Made by a program: the position numbers and the translations under genes
Part shown: piece by piece, positions 6,880 through 15,373 of the stretch
Layout of the letters: the number at the start of each line of letters is the position of its first letter
How positions within the stretch are numbered: the first letter of the stretch is position 1
DNA from: Chloroflexi bacterium UBA6622
GTDB taxonomy: Bacteria > Chloroflexota > UBA11872
Direction: 5' to 3'
DNA: 26,213 nucleotides
NCBI GenBank assembly: GCA_002433065.1
Contig: DJHK01000029.1
Coordinates: forward strand, 15,478-41,690
Notes under the pieces: generated by a model
The model's database searches: none
Seen by the model: the letters and a program-made list of their open reading frames with translations, nothing else
What the model was told of the DNA's origin: nothing

Positions 6880-8538
6880 TTACTGACTTGCAGTGCGCGC
6901 TTCAGGTGCCATCGAAAGCTCTCGCGTTTCGGCCGTACGAACATCAACAACTGCCGGCTGGCCTTCATTAACCGCCCGAAGCGCTCGCTCAAACGCCGGG
7001 CGCAGTTCGCCAATGCCAGTCACCTGCTCCGCATGACACCCAAGGGCTGCTGCCACCCCTGCGTAATCACCATCCAGGCTTGAAACCCCAAACTTAGCTA
7101 TGGATTCAGGAATGTTGCGATCGTAACCACTGAATATGGCGTCATGCTTGATAACCGTCAGTATTGGAATGTTCTCTCGGACAGCCGTCTCCCAATCCAG
7201 CCCGGTGTAGCCAACCGCCCCATCACCCATCACATTTACCACCGTCTTATCCGGATTCGCAAGCTTGGCTCCCATAGCAAGCCCTATAGAAAATCCGAGT
7301 TGCGACGATTGGCCCCAACCCAGATAGCTACGCGGAAGCGTGGACTCGTAAAACACGCTCTGGATATCTCGAGAAGCACCGGATTCGTGCGTGATCATCG
7401 TAGTGTCCGGGTCCAGCAGGCTCCACAGTTCTCGAAGCATTCGGTAGGCATTTATTGGCTCCCGCTCATCAGAAAATTGGGCTTCGTAGTCCGACAGCCA
7501 ATTTCCCTTAATTGCCGCGATAGTGTTGGAAGTATCGCGGCGCTCTGCCTCGCGCCCATCCCCAACACGACGCCGGAGCTCGTCAGCTAACTGCTGCAGA
7601 AACAGCTTGGCATCAGCATGAATAGGAAGTTTCGTCGGATAGCTCTTGTTCAAATCAATGGGATCGTTGGTGACGTGAATGATCGTCTTGCCCTCTGGAA
7701 GATCAGGCGTGAACGACATCTTGCTCAGACTCGTTCCTACAGCGAGTACGGTGTCAGAAACCTCGAGATAATGCGCAACCATCGCCGTACGAACATACGC
7801 GCCGACACCGGCTGCCAGCTCATGCGTCTCGGGAAGAGCGCTCTTGCCCTGAAGAGTTGTCATGACAGGAACCCCTAGGAGTTCAGCCACCTCTTGCAAC
7901 TCTGCCGACGCTTCCGCATACAGCACACCCTGCCCTGCCCATATCATCGTAGACTTGGATCGCAACAACAGATCTGCCGCCTCAGCAACCGCACCGCTAT
8001 CAGCCCCGGCCTTTGACGGACGAATCGGTTGGTAATCCAGAGGCCCCTTAAATTCGGCATTACACACATCGACCGGCATTTCCAGCATCACGGGACCGGG
8101 TCGCCCGGTACGCAAAGCTGTAAACGCCATGCGTGCACGCTGTTGAAGCTCGTCTACTGTCCGCACCGTCGCCGCATGCCGAGTTGTCGCCGCATAGTTC
8201 TTTACACCCTCAAACGTTGGCGGGATATCGGCCTTATCCATGCCCGGGTGACCCGGCACAAACAACATGGGGGTGGAATCAGTGTAGGAATGGGCGATGG
8301 CAGCAAACGCATTCTCACTTCCGGCCGACTGCTGAACCGTCCACGTACCTAACTCACGACCATTGGTCGACCGGGAAACGCCATCCGCCATATTTCCAGC
8401 AACCCGTTCCTGGCGTGCTAGGAGAATACGGAGGTCCGCACGCGCCATCGCTTCCATCACCGGTGTGTACGGGAAACAAAAAACTTGTTTCACTCCTTCA
8501 GCCTTCAGAATTTGCACTAAAGCATCAGCACCGGTCAC
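6880..8538 (-). CDS. Thiamine diphosphate-dependent enzyme, acetolactate synthase-like
   Basis: A 552-residue ThDP enzyme with the three-domain layout of acetolactate synthase, decarboxylase and lyase relatives. The catalytic glutamate is E44 (ARQERVAG), the central domain spans about 185-330, and the PP domain has GDG at 438-440. Metal ligand D439 is followed 27 residues later by D466, where the canonical motif has Asn. The usual FAD-binding features of true AHAS are not evident to me. A carboligase, an oxo-acid decarboxylase or a sulfopyruvate decarboxylase-like role are all possible. GTG at 8538 is chosen: AAAGGG precedes it and VTGADALVQILKAEGVKQVF is the standard N-terminus, whereas the longer frame adds 34 Cys/Arg-rich residues with no family match. 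It is the first gene of the operon with ABM and MFS. Confidence 0.92.
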   Translation of the reverse strand: MTGADALVQILKAEGVKQVFCFPYTPVMEAMARADLRILLARQERVAGNMADGVSRSTNGRELGTWTVQQSAGSENAFAAIAHSYTDSTPMLFVPGHPGMDKADIPPTFEGVKNYAATTRHAATVRTVDELQQRARMAFTALRTGRPGPVMLEMPVDVCNAEFKGPLDYQPIRPSKAGADSGAVAEAADLLLRSKSTMIWAGQGVLYAEASAELQEVAELLGVPVMTTLQGKSALPETHELAAGVGAYVRTAMVAHYLEVSDTVLAVGTSLSKMSFTPDLPEGKTIIHVTNDPIDLNKSYPTKLPIHADAKLFLQQLADELRRRVGDGREAERRDTSNTIAAIKGNWLSDYEAQFSDEREPINAYRMLRELWSLLDPDTTMITHESGASRDIQSVFYESTLPRSYLGWGQSSQLGFSIGLAMGAKLANPDKTVVNVMGDGAVGYTGLDWETAVRENIPILTVIKHDAIFSGYDRNIPESIAKFGVSSLDGDYAGVAAALGCHAEQVTGIGELRPAFERALRAVNEGQPAVVDVRTAETRELSMAPEARTASQ

Positions 8539-8653
8539 GTAACAGCCCTTTCGACACAAAACCACCCGACAGTGGCCACACACACGTACGTTGGCACGCC
8601 ATTCGCCGATGAGCAAACAGACCGACGGCGATCTATGCATCTACGCGTCACGT
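8539..8653. promoter_or_regulatory. Divergent intergenic region, ThDP operon / small membrane protein
   Basis: A 115-base spacer expected to carry the promoter of the ThDP-ABM-MFS operon on the minus strand and that of the small membrane protein on the plus strand. No clear hexamers or operator were recognised. Confidence 0.35.
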
Positions 8654-8953
8654 ATGCTCATGTCCGTGAACATCAGAAGCCGATGGGGCCAAACGCTTGT
8701 AGCGTGCTCAATTGCATTCGTGGCAGTTGTGAGCGGTGCCTATTTCTTGATAGAAAACGTCCGTGCTGGCGGTGCTATCGTGGTCACAACCATCGTTGGT
8801 TTAGCGGCGTATCTCGCATTCCATGCACCCAATCCGTCAGAAGCACGTGGGCAGTCGATCCGTATTCTCGTGCTCGCGAGTATGCTCGCGATTGGGATCG
8901 GAATCGCCGGGTTTGCAGCCGCAATAACTCTGGTAGCTGCGCGCACGTCGTAA
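8654..8953 (+). CDS. Small three-helix membrane protein (hypothetical)
   Basis: A 99-residue hydrophobic protein of unknown family. Predicted membrane segments are at about residues 13-33, 37-57 and 71-95. They are separated by a very short turn (ENVRAG) and a polar loop (HAPNPSEARGQS). The basic N-terminus NIRSRWG suggests an inside amino end. Starts at 8654 (ATG) and 8660 (ATG) are equally possible, and no Shine-Dalgarno site stands out. The longer frame begins with a TTG at 8591. Its stop is only 39 bases from the convergent C45 gene, and it is divergent from the ThDP operon. The membrane pattern is convincing, but nothing indicates a function. Confidence 0.6.
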   Translation: MLMSVNIRSRWGQTLVACSIAFVAVVSGAYFLIENVRAGGAIVVTTIVGLAAYLAFHAPNPSEARGQSIRILVLASMLAIGIGIAGFAAAITLVAARTS

Positions 8954-8992
8954 ATACCGTCACCATTCCCACCGAACGCGTCGCCACGCTCG

Positions 8993-10072
8993 CTAGATGC
9001 AATAGCCCCTGAACTTTCCCTCGCTTGGTGGACCAAAACTGATGTGAAGCGAGCGGTCATCCGGCTGGGCGATCAACCCAGCAACGGTTGTAAATGGATC
9101 GCCGGTATTCGCCCGACGACACACAGGCTCCGGCCGGCCGGACTCATCACTGAGCAGCCGACGGCACACACCGACATCGATTGATCCGCTCTCACACTCG
9201 AGCGCATGCTGCAAGGCCTGTCGGCGACCCTCGGAAAATGGAAGGGGCCGTTGCCGTTCTGTTGCTTCATACGGAAGCAGGGACTCATCCGTGCAGTTAT
9301 TTGCATGTGCATACACGCCGTCATCAATCGCTACCACGACCAAGCCTTCAGGCAAAATTTCCAGATTAAAAGCCCGTTCAGCATCGGCAACCAAAAAATT
9401 TCCGACCGCTGGTTGGTCCATAGCCTCCACACAGGCCACTGCCTCAGCCGCCGACCCTGCTTCGAGCATAGCTCGTCGCAACACCGGTGGAGCCATCCAT
9501 GTTCGACCAGACTTTGCCCACAATGAATTCGCAAACACGGCCACCCCGTGGCTGTTAAGCCCGGTCCCACCGAGCTCGCCTGGGACCGAATGCATCAAGA
9601 TCGCCGGCCCATCGTCCGAACGCAAGAGCGTGACGACCATCCGATCCATATACATCTCGCCAAGATCTCGGTTCTGACCAGCCAAGCTTCGATGATCCAC
9701 CGTAGCTGACCCGATAGCAGCAAACGAGGTGCAACCTTCGGGCATTGGAGGAGACCTGAGTCCGGGGCCTCCCGTACCGGATCCTGGACGGAGTTGTAAC
9801 GCCAGCACCTCGTCAAACGTGAGGCCAGCGCCATGCGCAACTCCCTGAATTTCTTCGGTCCAATGTGACCCGATCAATTCGACACGAGACAGTTGATCAC
9901 GCGCCCATGCCAACGCTGCCTCCGGCGTCAGCCCATGAGCCCGTGCCGCATCAAGTGTTTCGGAAAGTTGCAACCGAATAAGGTCACCAAACATCTCACC
10001 ATGCTGTGTACCGATATCCCGAGGGGCACCGACAAACTCAGCAAAGGGAAAATGGGAAGTCTCACTCGTCAT
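8993..10072 (-). CDS. Peptidase C45 family acyltransferase/hydrolase (isopenicillin N acyltransferase-like)
   Basis: A 359-residue Ntn-hydrolase-fold protein of MEROPS family C45. Key features are GTQHGEMFGD at 21-30, FDEVLALQLRPG at 86-97, and EGCTSFAAIG with the predicted autocatalytic nucleophile C114. AGQNRD follows at about 131-136, then the ANSLW and ANNC segments. Family members cleave themselves before this Cys and then transfer or hydrolyse acyl groups on amides, as in 6-APA acyltransferase and carcinine hydrolase. The Asn usually present in the LN-R element before the nucleophile is Gln here. ATG at 10072 is preceded by GGGGA. The longer frame adds 23 residues without family support. 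It is the last gene of a four-gene minus-strand set with SDR, M19 dipeptidase and AKR, which suggests amide or peptide-like substrate breakdown. Confidence 0.88.
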   Translation of the reverse strand: MTSETSHFPFAEFVGAPRDIGTQHGEMFGDLIRLQLSETLDAARAHGLTPEAALAWARDQLSRVELIGSHWTEEIQGVAHGAGLTFDEVLALQLRPGSGTGGPGLRSPPMPEGCTSFAAIGSATVDHRSLAGQNRDLGEMYMDRMVVTLLRSDDGPAILMHSVPGELGGTGLNSHGVAVFANSLWAKSGRTWMAPPVLRRAMLEAGSAAEAVACVEAMDQPAVGNFLVADAERAFNLEILPEGLVVVAIDDGVYAHANNCTDESLLPYEATERQRPLPFSEGRRQALQHALECESGSIDVGVCRRLLSDESGRPEPVCRRANTGDPFTTVAGLIAQPDDRSLHISFGPPSEGKFRGYCI

Positions 10073-10147
10073 AACATCATCCCCTACATCCTGGTCCACC
10101 ACCGTAGATACGCCCACCACCGGCCAGAACTGACAAGCCATCGCATA

Positions 10148-11032
10148 TCACGCTGTGGTTGGAATTCCGAGGCGGGGTTCGGGCCACCGGGGACATTGTG
10201 CAGCGACCACAGCCTCCTGCGCATCCCCATCAAGTTCACTGAAGCGATCAGCCGCATCAAAAATAAGCGGCAACAAGCTTGTCTCCCCGGTCGAAGGAGC
10301 CGTATGCACCGGTTGCGATAACACCCACCACAACGCGCGATCGATTTCGGGCTGCTCGCGATGCGGGTCATACCAAGGCGAAAGATCTCGCTCGACATCT
10401 CCCCAGCCACCCCGAGCCAGCATCTTGATCACTTGAATGCCTACGTCGCGTTCGTTGGCAACCCTCAGCAGCACCTGTGCATCCCGACGGTACTCCGCGT
10501 TAAGAAACAAAGCGGGAGTAAGGGGAAACATGATCGTGTCAAAATCAAAGCGATTCAGAGCTTCCTGTTGCACCCGAGGAACATCTGGACCATGGCCGGT
10601 AATCCCGATATACCGAGTTAACCCTTGGTCACGCATTTGCACCAGTGCCTCTAACGCCCCGCCAGCCGCAGTAACCGCATCCAACTCCTCGAACGACGTC
10701 ACCGCGTGCAACTGAAAAAGATCGAAGGTTTTTATTCCAAGCCGCTTCTGACAAGAACGAATCGATTCCCATGCATCGTCCCGCGCCCGCGCTGTGGTCT
10801 TCGCGCCAATAAACCATTCGCCGTGCAGCCGAGGCATCCAGATCGCCATCCGATCCATAGCCCGTCCGTAGCTCGGTGCGATATCAAGATGATTCACGCC
10901 ATGATCAACCGCCAATTGGACAGCAGCATCCACATCAGCCTGAGATAGGTCCTCCCGACCGAGACCAGCCGCCCCAAGGGTGACCACCGAGCTTGCATGG
11001 GCCACTCGGCCAAGCTTGCGTTTTTCCATCAT
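10148..11032 (-). CDS. Aldo/keto reductase
   Basis: A 294-residue AKR-superfamily NADPH-dependent oxidoreductase with a TIM-barrel fold. The catalytic tetrad is D50 (NHLDIAPSYG), Y55, K78 (IGAKT) and H109 (FQLHA). The C-terminal cofactor-binding part is shorter and less canonical than in classical AKRs: the usual IPG/SN-R elements are replaced by QPVHTAPSTGETSLLP. Starts at 11032 and 11029 are consecutive ATG codons, with AGGA nine bases before the first. The stop is 75 bases before the C45 gene and the start is 75 bases after the M19 gene, in one likely operon. The substrate is probably an aldehyde or ketone released in that pathway, which is an inference. Confidence 0.9.
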   Translation of the reverse strand: MMEKRKLGRVAHASSVVTLGAAGLGREDLSQADVDAAVQLAVDHGVNHLDIAPSYGRAMDRMAIWMPRLHGEWFIGAKTTARARDDAWESIRSCQKRLGIKTFDLFQLHAVTSFEELDAVTAAGGALEALVQMRDQGLTRYIGITGHGPDVPRVQQEALNRFDFDTIMFPLTPALFLNAEYRRDAQVLLRVANERDVGIQVIKMLARGGWGDVERDLSPWYDPHREQPEIDRALWWVLSQPVHTAPSTGETSLLPLIFDAADRFSELDGDAQEAVVAAQCPRWPEPRLGIPTTA

Positions 11033-11107
11033 GATCACGGGTCCTATCAAGTGATTGCATAGTCTATTTGGCAATGCCCTGACCACACACTCCGGGCCAA
11101 CTGCCAG

Positions 11108-12142
11108 TTACCCACAGGCATCCCGAAAGACCCGAAGATGGTTCAACCCGAGAAACTTGCGGAGATCTGATTCGGACCAACCCCGTTCAGCCAGCCCCTG
11201 CGTAATGATGGGCACCTGCTTAGCATCCTGAAGCAGGTATGAGCCGCCATCGAAATCAGATCCAAAGCCGACGTGGTCTATGCCAGCAACATTCACCGCA
11301 TGGTCAACATGATCAAGATAGCGAGCAACGGTCGGATCTTCCCACGCAACAAAATGATGAACCCAACTTACGCCTACCACCCCACCGTTGTCGGCGATGG
11401 CTTTGATCTGGTCGTCATGCAAGTTGCGCCCATGCTCGTTCAGCACCCGACACGAGCTGTGACTGGCGATCACCGGGACCCGAGTCTCCTCCATCGCATG
11501 CCAGAACGCCTGCACGCTGAGATGCGAGACATCTACAAGCATTCGCAGATCATTCATCGCACCAACGAGATCACGACCAAATGTGGTTAGACCTCCACCA
11601 GATTGGTTGGCCTGCTCACCATCACCCGCATATGTTCGAATCGAGTGGGTGAGGGTCATCGTCCGCACGCCGATCCGATACAGCATCGGCAAAACAAAGA
11701 GGCTTCGCTCCAGAGCCTCGGAATTTTCAACAGCGAGAACCGCCGCAAGCTTGCCGTTGGCCTTAGCAGTTTCAATGTCGGCAGCGCTTGTAGCCACCAC
11801 GATGTCATCGTTATACGCCTCCAACTCGGCCGCAAACCATCCGAAGCCATCAAGAACGTAGGCCAGGTGATTGCCTACCGCACGAGTGTTATCAATCGAA
11901 AAATATCCGACGTCGATGCCTCCAGCTCTCATCGCAGGAACATCCGATTGAATGGGCCCTTCCTGGTGGTCGACAGGACCTCGGAGGTATGTGATGAGAC
12001 TTTCAGGCTGACTTCGAGCTTCTTGGGATAGGCCAGCAATACTCTGCCCACCACGTCGCAACAGCCCGACAATGGTGTCGTTATGGGAATCAATTACCAA
12101 CGCATGCTGATGTAATGCTTGCCAGTCGTACTCGTGACCCAT
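11108..12142 (-). CDS. Membrane dipeptidase family M19 (renal dipeptidase-like)
   Basis: A 344-residue amidohydrolase-fold dipeptidase. The binuclear zinc site is present: H20 and D22 (DSHND), bridging E139 (AVENSEAL), H207 (DVSHLS) and H228 (ASHSS). The closing D296 lies in GFGSDFDG. Family members hydrolyse dipeptides, often with D-residues at the C-terminal position, and some open beta-lactams or dehydropeptides. No signal peptide or anchor is visible, so it is cytosolic here despite the family name. ATG at 12142 has GGAG upstream. It lies between an SDR (107 bases upstream) and an AKR (75 bases downstream). Together with the C45 acyltransferase, this suggests a module for N-acylated or cyclised amino-acid derivatives. 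Confidence 0.95.
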   Translation of the reverse strand: MGHEYDWQALHQHALVIDSHNDTIVGLLRRGGQSIAGLSQEARSQPESLITYLRGPVDHQEGPIQSDVPAMRAGGIDVGYFSIDNTRAVGNHLAYVLDGFGWFAAELEAYNDDIVVATSAADIETAKANGKLAAVLAVENSEALERSLFVLPMLYRIGVRTMTLTHSIRTYAGDGEQANQSGGGLTTFGRDLVGAMNDLRMLVDVSHLSVQAFWHAMEETRVPVIASHSSCRVLNEHGRNLHDDQIKAIADNGGVVGVSWVHHFVAWEDPTVARYLDHVDHAVNVAGIDHVGFGSDFDGGSYLLQDAKQVPIITQGLAERGWSESDLRKFLGLNHLRVFRDACG

Positions 12143-12249
12143 AGGAACTCCATTCCTTCATCCGGACCAGGAATGATGTCACTCGCCACCGAGATCTATC
12201 CACTCACCAATCTGCTCAATTCGGCAAACCGCGAGCCGAAAAACCCAGC

Positions 12250-13053
12250 TTAGAGGCGACTGGCCACCGACCCAGGCAACTCAATTGACATCCCGCCATC
12301 AACGACCAATGAAGCCCCTGACACAAACCCCGCAAGATCAGACACCAGAAAAAGGACCGCGTTAGCAACATCCTGAGCTTCACCCCGCCTACGCACCGGA
12401 TTTTGTCGGGCTTGCCAGGCGTCAGCTTCAGGGTCAGGATCTGACGCGGCGGCCTCGTGTTTAACATCCGTCATAATGCCGCCCGGAAGAATGCTATTGG
12501 CCCGAATGCCGTCGGGCCCGTAACCAACGGCAACGTTTCGCATCAAGCCGGGAATCGCGGCTTTTGCCGCCTCATAAGGACCTTCATCCGCAGACGATTG
12601 GGTCGCGTGCCCCGACGAAATCCCTACGATCGAACCCCCACCTCCGGCAATCATGTGAGGAATTGAATACTTACAGGCTAAGAAGTGGGACTTTAGGAGC
12701 ACATCTTGACTCCGGTCCCAGTCCTCTTCTGTCACATCGACAAGCATCTCGTGCGGGTGCCATCTAGCATTGTTCACCAGCGCATATAAGCCACCAAAAT
12801 GTTCGAGCGCAGCATCGACCATATGCTTGCAACCATCACTAGTCCCAACATCCACCGGGACGAAGCGTGCTTGACCACCTGTCGACGTAATTTTCGCTTC
12901 TATCTGTCTCCCCCGCGCCTCATTAAGATCTGCCAAGACCACACACATTCCGTGCGCGGCGAGCGTCTCGGCCGTGATCCGACCAATCCCTTGAGCTGCG
13001 CCCGTAACAATCGCTGTTCGTTCGTGAAGTTCATTAAAAACCATCATCACCAT
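12250..13053 (-). CDS. SDR family oxidoreductase with altered catalytic Asn
   Basis: A 267-residue classical SDR. The cofactor motif TGAAQGIG is at 17-24, D42 after strand 2 favours NAD(H), and SGHATQ..GPYEAAK gives S146/S147, Y160 and K164. Two departures stand out. NNAG is NNAR (94-97), and the tetrad Asn in the VN-L-K-G element is Leu (DVLLKSHF, about L119). The C-terminal VSGASLVVDGG element is normal. The start is uncertain: ATG 13053, GTG, ATG 13047 and ATG 13044 follow one another and no strong Shine-Dalgarno site is seen. It is the promoter-proximal gene of the SDR-M19-AKR-C45 set and diverges from the zinc alcohol dehydrogenase. The substrate is unknown. Confidence 0.9.
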   Translation of the reverse strand: MVMMVFNELHERTAIVTGAAQGIGRITAETLAAHGMCVVLADLNEARGRQIEAKITSTGGQARFVPVDVGTSDGCKHMVDAALEHFGGLYALVNNARWHPHEMLVDVTEEDWDRSQDVLLKSHFLACKYSIPHMIAGGGGSIVGISSGHATQSSADEGPYEAAKAAIPGLMRNVAVGYGPDGIRANSILPGGIMTDVKHEAAASDPDPEADAWQARQNPVRRRGEAQDVANAVLFLVSDLAGFVSGASLVVDGGMSIELPGSVASRL

Positions 13054-13143
13054 GCCAAATCACAGGGAAACGCCCAATTGAGAGTTTACGCGGCACCCAT
13101 TGAAGGTTAGCTTGCTATCCCTGATCTGCTAGTAAAGACGTTT
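13054..13143. promoter_or_regulatory. Divergent promoter region, SDR operon / zinc ADH
   Basis: Only 90 bases separate two divergent transcription units, so their promoters must overlap or abut, which makes shared control plausible. A TTGAAG at 13100-13105 could be a -35 for the plus-strand genes, but no good -10 was found at the right spacing. Confidence 0.4.
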
Positions 13144-14202
13144 ATGAGCACCTCGACACACATGCAATCACTTGTCTGCCCCGGCGACCATACGGTCGAA
13201 TTGCGCGAAAAACCAATACCTCAACCAGGTCCGGAAGATGTACGTATCAGAATCCAAGCATCGGCTGTCTGTGGTAGTGATCTTCACAAGTACCGACAAA
13301 GCGCCGAGGAACGAGCAACGCACGGCTACGACCAGCTTACGCTCGGACACGAGGGTGCCGGGATCGTCGATGCGGTCGGGCCGGGGGTCCTTCATCCCAA
13401 AATTGGTGATCGGGTCGTGGCTTACCATCTCATCGGCTGCGGCGCATGCGAATACTGTCGCGCCGGGGAGCCAGGATTCTGTCGGGATATCGAAGGATTC
13501 AACTGGGTTCGGGACGGGGTAAATGCCGAGTATGTCGTGATACCGGCGCGTTATGCGCTACCCCTACCCGATGACTTTGACTTCGAGGATGGTGCGCTCT
13601 TCGCATGTAACGTCGGGACCGCCTACGGGGCAGCTCGAAAAGCCGGGGCCTCAGGTGATATGACATTGGCCGTCAGCGGGCTGGGGCCAGTCGGGCTGTA
13701 TACGGTCATGATGGCCCGAGCTATGGGTGCACCGGTGATCGGGGTTGATGTGCAATCAAGTCGAATTGAGCTTGCTAACTCCATGGGCATTGACATGACG
13801 GTGAACCCCACGGAATCGGATGCCGTCGCGGCCATGCGGGATTTCGGTGGAGGAGACGGCGTGCATGCATCAATCGACACATCCGGAAATACGCAGGCTC
13901 GTTCAGCCGCTATCGACGCGTTGAGACCGCACGGCCGATTTGTCGAAGTGGGATTAGGCCATGAGACCGTCTATGCGCTAAGCACGCCGCTCAACATGCG
14001 TGAAATTACCCTGACCGGGTCATGGATTTTTAAGCTGTATGAGTGGGAAGACCTTCTCGATTTTGTTCGTCGGCACAAGTTGCCAATCAAGTCCGTGATC
14101 TCACACCGGTTCCCCATTCAGGACGCAGCAGATGCCTTCGGGCTGGCCGAGTCAGGAACCGCCGGCAAGATCCTCTTCACGTGGCCAGCGGTTACGGCGT
14201 GA
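13144..14202 (+). CDS. Zinc-dependent alcohol dehydrogenase (MDR family)
   Basis: A 352-residue medium-chain zinc dehydrogenase. Catalytic zinc ligands are C43 (AVCGSD) and H69/E70 (LGHEGAG), with C155 in LFACNVGTA as a likely further ligand. The structural zinc lobe has four cysteines, C99, C102, C105 and C113. The Rossmann motif is SGLGPVGLYT (178-187), followed by D205 in VIGVDVQSS, which favours NAD. It resembles sorbitol, threonine and polyol dehydrogenases. ATG at 13144 has only a weak ribosome binding site. A second in-frame ATG at 13162 (MQSLVCPG) is an alternative start. The Gfo/Idh gene begins 59 bases downstream on the same strand, suggesting a two-gene polyol or sugar oxidation unit. 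Confidence 0.95.
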   Translation: MSTSTHMQSLVCPGDHTVELREKPIPQPGPEDVRIRIQASAVCGSDLHKYRQSAEERATHGYDQLTLGHEGAGIVDAVGPGVLHPKIGDRVVAYHLIGCGACEYCRAGEPGFCRDIEGFNWVRDGVNAEYVVIPARYALPLPDDFDFEDGALFACNVGTAYGAARKAGASGDMTLAVSGLGPVGLYTVMMARAMGAPVIGVDVQSSRIELANSMGIDMTVNPTESDAVAAMRDFGGGDGVHASIDTSGNTQARSAAIDALRPHGRFVEVGLGHETVYALSTPLNMREITLTGSWIFKLYEWEDLLDFVRRHKLPIKSVISHRFPIQDAADAFGLAESGTAGKILFTWPAVTA

Positions 14203-14261
14203 GCGATTCGTCCCCAACTCATTTACCATACGTCGACTGCTGAATCATCCGGAGACATGCC

Positions 14262-15290
14262 ATGGCTACTGTTGCATTTGTAACTGAGCCCAACGCGGCC
14301 CACCAAGCACCCTATCGCAACGCCATTCGGGATCTCGATCTTGTTGAGCACGCTGAACTACTGGATCCCAGTGGTTCAACATTCGAAGCCTCCATAAACA
14401 CGATCGGTGACAAAGCTGGCGGCAAACACACAAGCGTCGACAGCCTGCTCCAGGCCGGCAAACCTGACATGGCGATCGTGACCATGATCGCCGCGCATGC
14501 ACCCGATGTGATCAGACCACTGCTTGAAGCTGGTGTCCACGTGATGGCCGAGAAACCTTCATGTGTGCGGGCAGAGGATTTTGCAGAACTCGCCTCCCTC
14601 GCAGACAAGAACGGGGCGCACCTGATGTTGGCGCTGGCGAACCGACTACGACCAGATGTCCAGCAAGCCCGAAGCATCATTGCTGATGGAGGAATCGGTA
14701 ACCTCTACGCCTTGCGTGCTGTACAAGTTGATGACCAAACACGTATCCAGAAACGTCTCAACGATCCTGACTGGACGTTTCAGAAAAAGCTTGCCGGAGG
14801 CGGGCATTTGAGTTGGCTTGGGATCCACCGTCTCGACATGCTCAGCTACCTCGCAAGTGAAGATATTGTTGAAGTTTCCGCAATGACCTCGGTAGCAGGG
14901 GGAGCACCCATAGATGTTGAGGACCTAGGTATCGTGACCCTGCGGTTTGCGAGCGGCGCGCTTGGCGCCCTCTTCAGCGGATATCTCATGGACCAGAAAG
15001 GCCACCGGGGTTGGACGGTCTATGGATCAAACGGCTGGGTCCGGGGAAACGAAGCTGAAGTTGAGGCCCTAGAATGGCGGTCAGTTTCTTCTGAAATGCT
15101 CGGCTCAAACAACCGACGATATGAGTACAGCGGACAGCCCGGCGGCTACACCCCCTGGGTTGAACGAACATTACGAGCGGCGCTTGGTGAGGCGCCCGCA
15201 CCAATCACCGCAGCCGAGAGTCTCCAGGTATTGCGCGTCGTGCATGCCGCCTATGCCTCTGCGGAATCAGGCTCCGCTGTCACACTCTAG
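14262..15290 (+). CDS. Gfo/Idh/MocA family oxidoreductase
   Basis: A 342-residue NAD(P)-dependent sugar or cyclitol dehydrogenase of the Gfo/Idh/MocA family. The signature EKP is at 97-99 (HVMAEKPS), and the C-terminal alpha/beta domain has GGGHLSWLGIHRLDML, including the expected D-x-x-x-H-like helix with H-R-L-D. The N-terminal Rossmann strand reads VAFVTEPNAAHQ and lacks the usual GxGxxG, although D35 after strand 2 is retained. GGAGA lies seven bases upstream of ATG 14262. It probably forms an operon with the zinc ADH. The product could be an inositol, sugar acid or aminosugar dehydrogenase, and the sequence does not decide. Confidence 0.9.
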   Translation: MATVAFVTEPNAAHQAPYRNAIRDLDLVEHAELLDPSGSTFEASINTIGDKAGGKHTSVDSLLQAGKPDMAIVTMIAAHAPDVIRPLLEAGVHVMAEKPSCVRAEDFAELASLADKNGAHLMLALANRLRPDVQQARSIIADGGIGNLYALRAVQVDDQTRIQKRLNDPDWTFQKKLAGGGHLSWLGIHRLDMLSYLASEDIVEVSAMTSVAGGAPIDVEDLGIVTLRFASGALGALFSGYLMDQKGHRGWTVYGSNGWVRGNEAEVEALEWRSVSSEMLGSNNRRYEYSGQPGGYTPWVERTLRAALGEAPAPITAAESLQVLRVVHAAYASAESGSAVTL

Positions 15291-15309
15291 AATTTCGAAA
15301 GACGCGCGC

Positions 15310-15344
15310 TCCGGGTCGGCGACAACGGTGGTCGTCGACCCGGA
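15310..15344. terminator. Strong hairpin between convergent Gfo/Idh genes (bidirectional terminator candidate)
   Basis: A 14-bp stem pairs 15310-15323 with 15331-15344 (TCCGGGTCGGCGAC with GTCGTCGACCCGGA, one G-U wobble) around a seven-base loop AACGGTG. It lies in the 83-base gap between two converging stops, where a shared terminator is expected. No U-tract follows on either strand, so it is not a textbook intrinsic terminator. Confidence 0.6.
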
Positions 15345-15373
15345 ACTAGCGCAAGCAAACATGAAGAGTCGTC

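Noticed and set aside
8133..8612. 159-residue plus-strand frame opposite the ThDP enzyme
   Set aside because: The minus strand carries an unambiguous ThDP enzyme. The plus-strand peptide is His/Pro/Arg-rich antisense noise.
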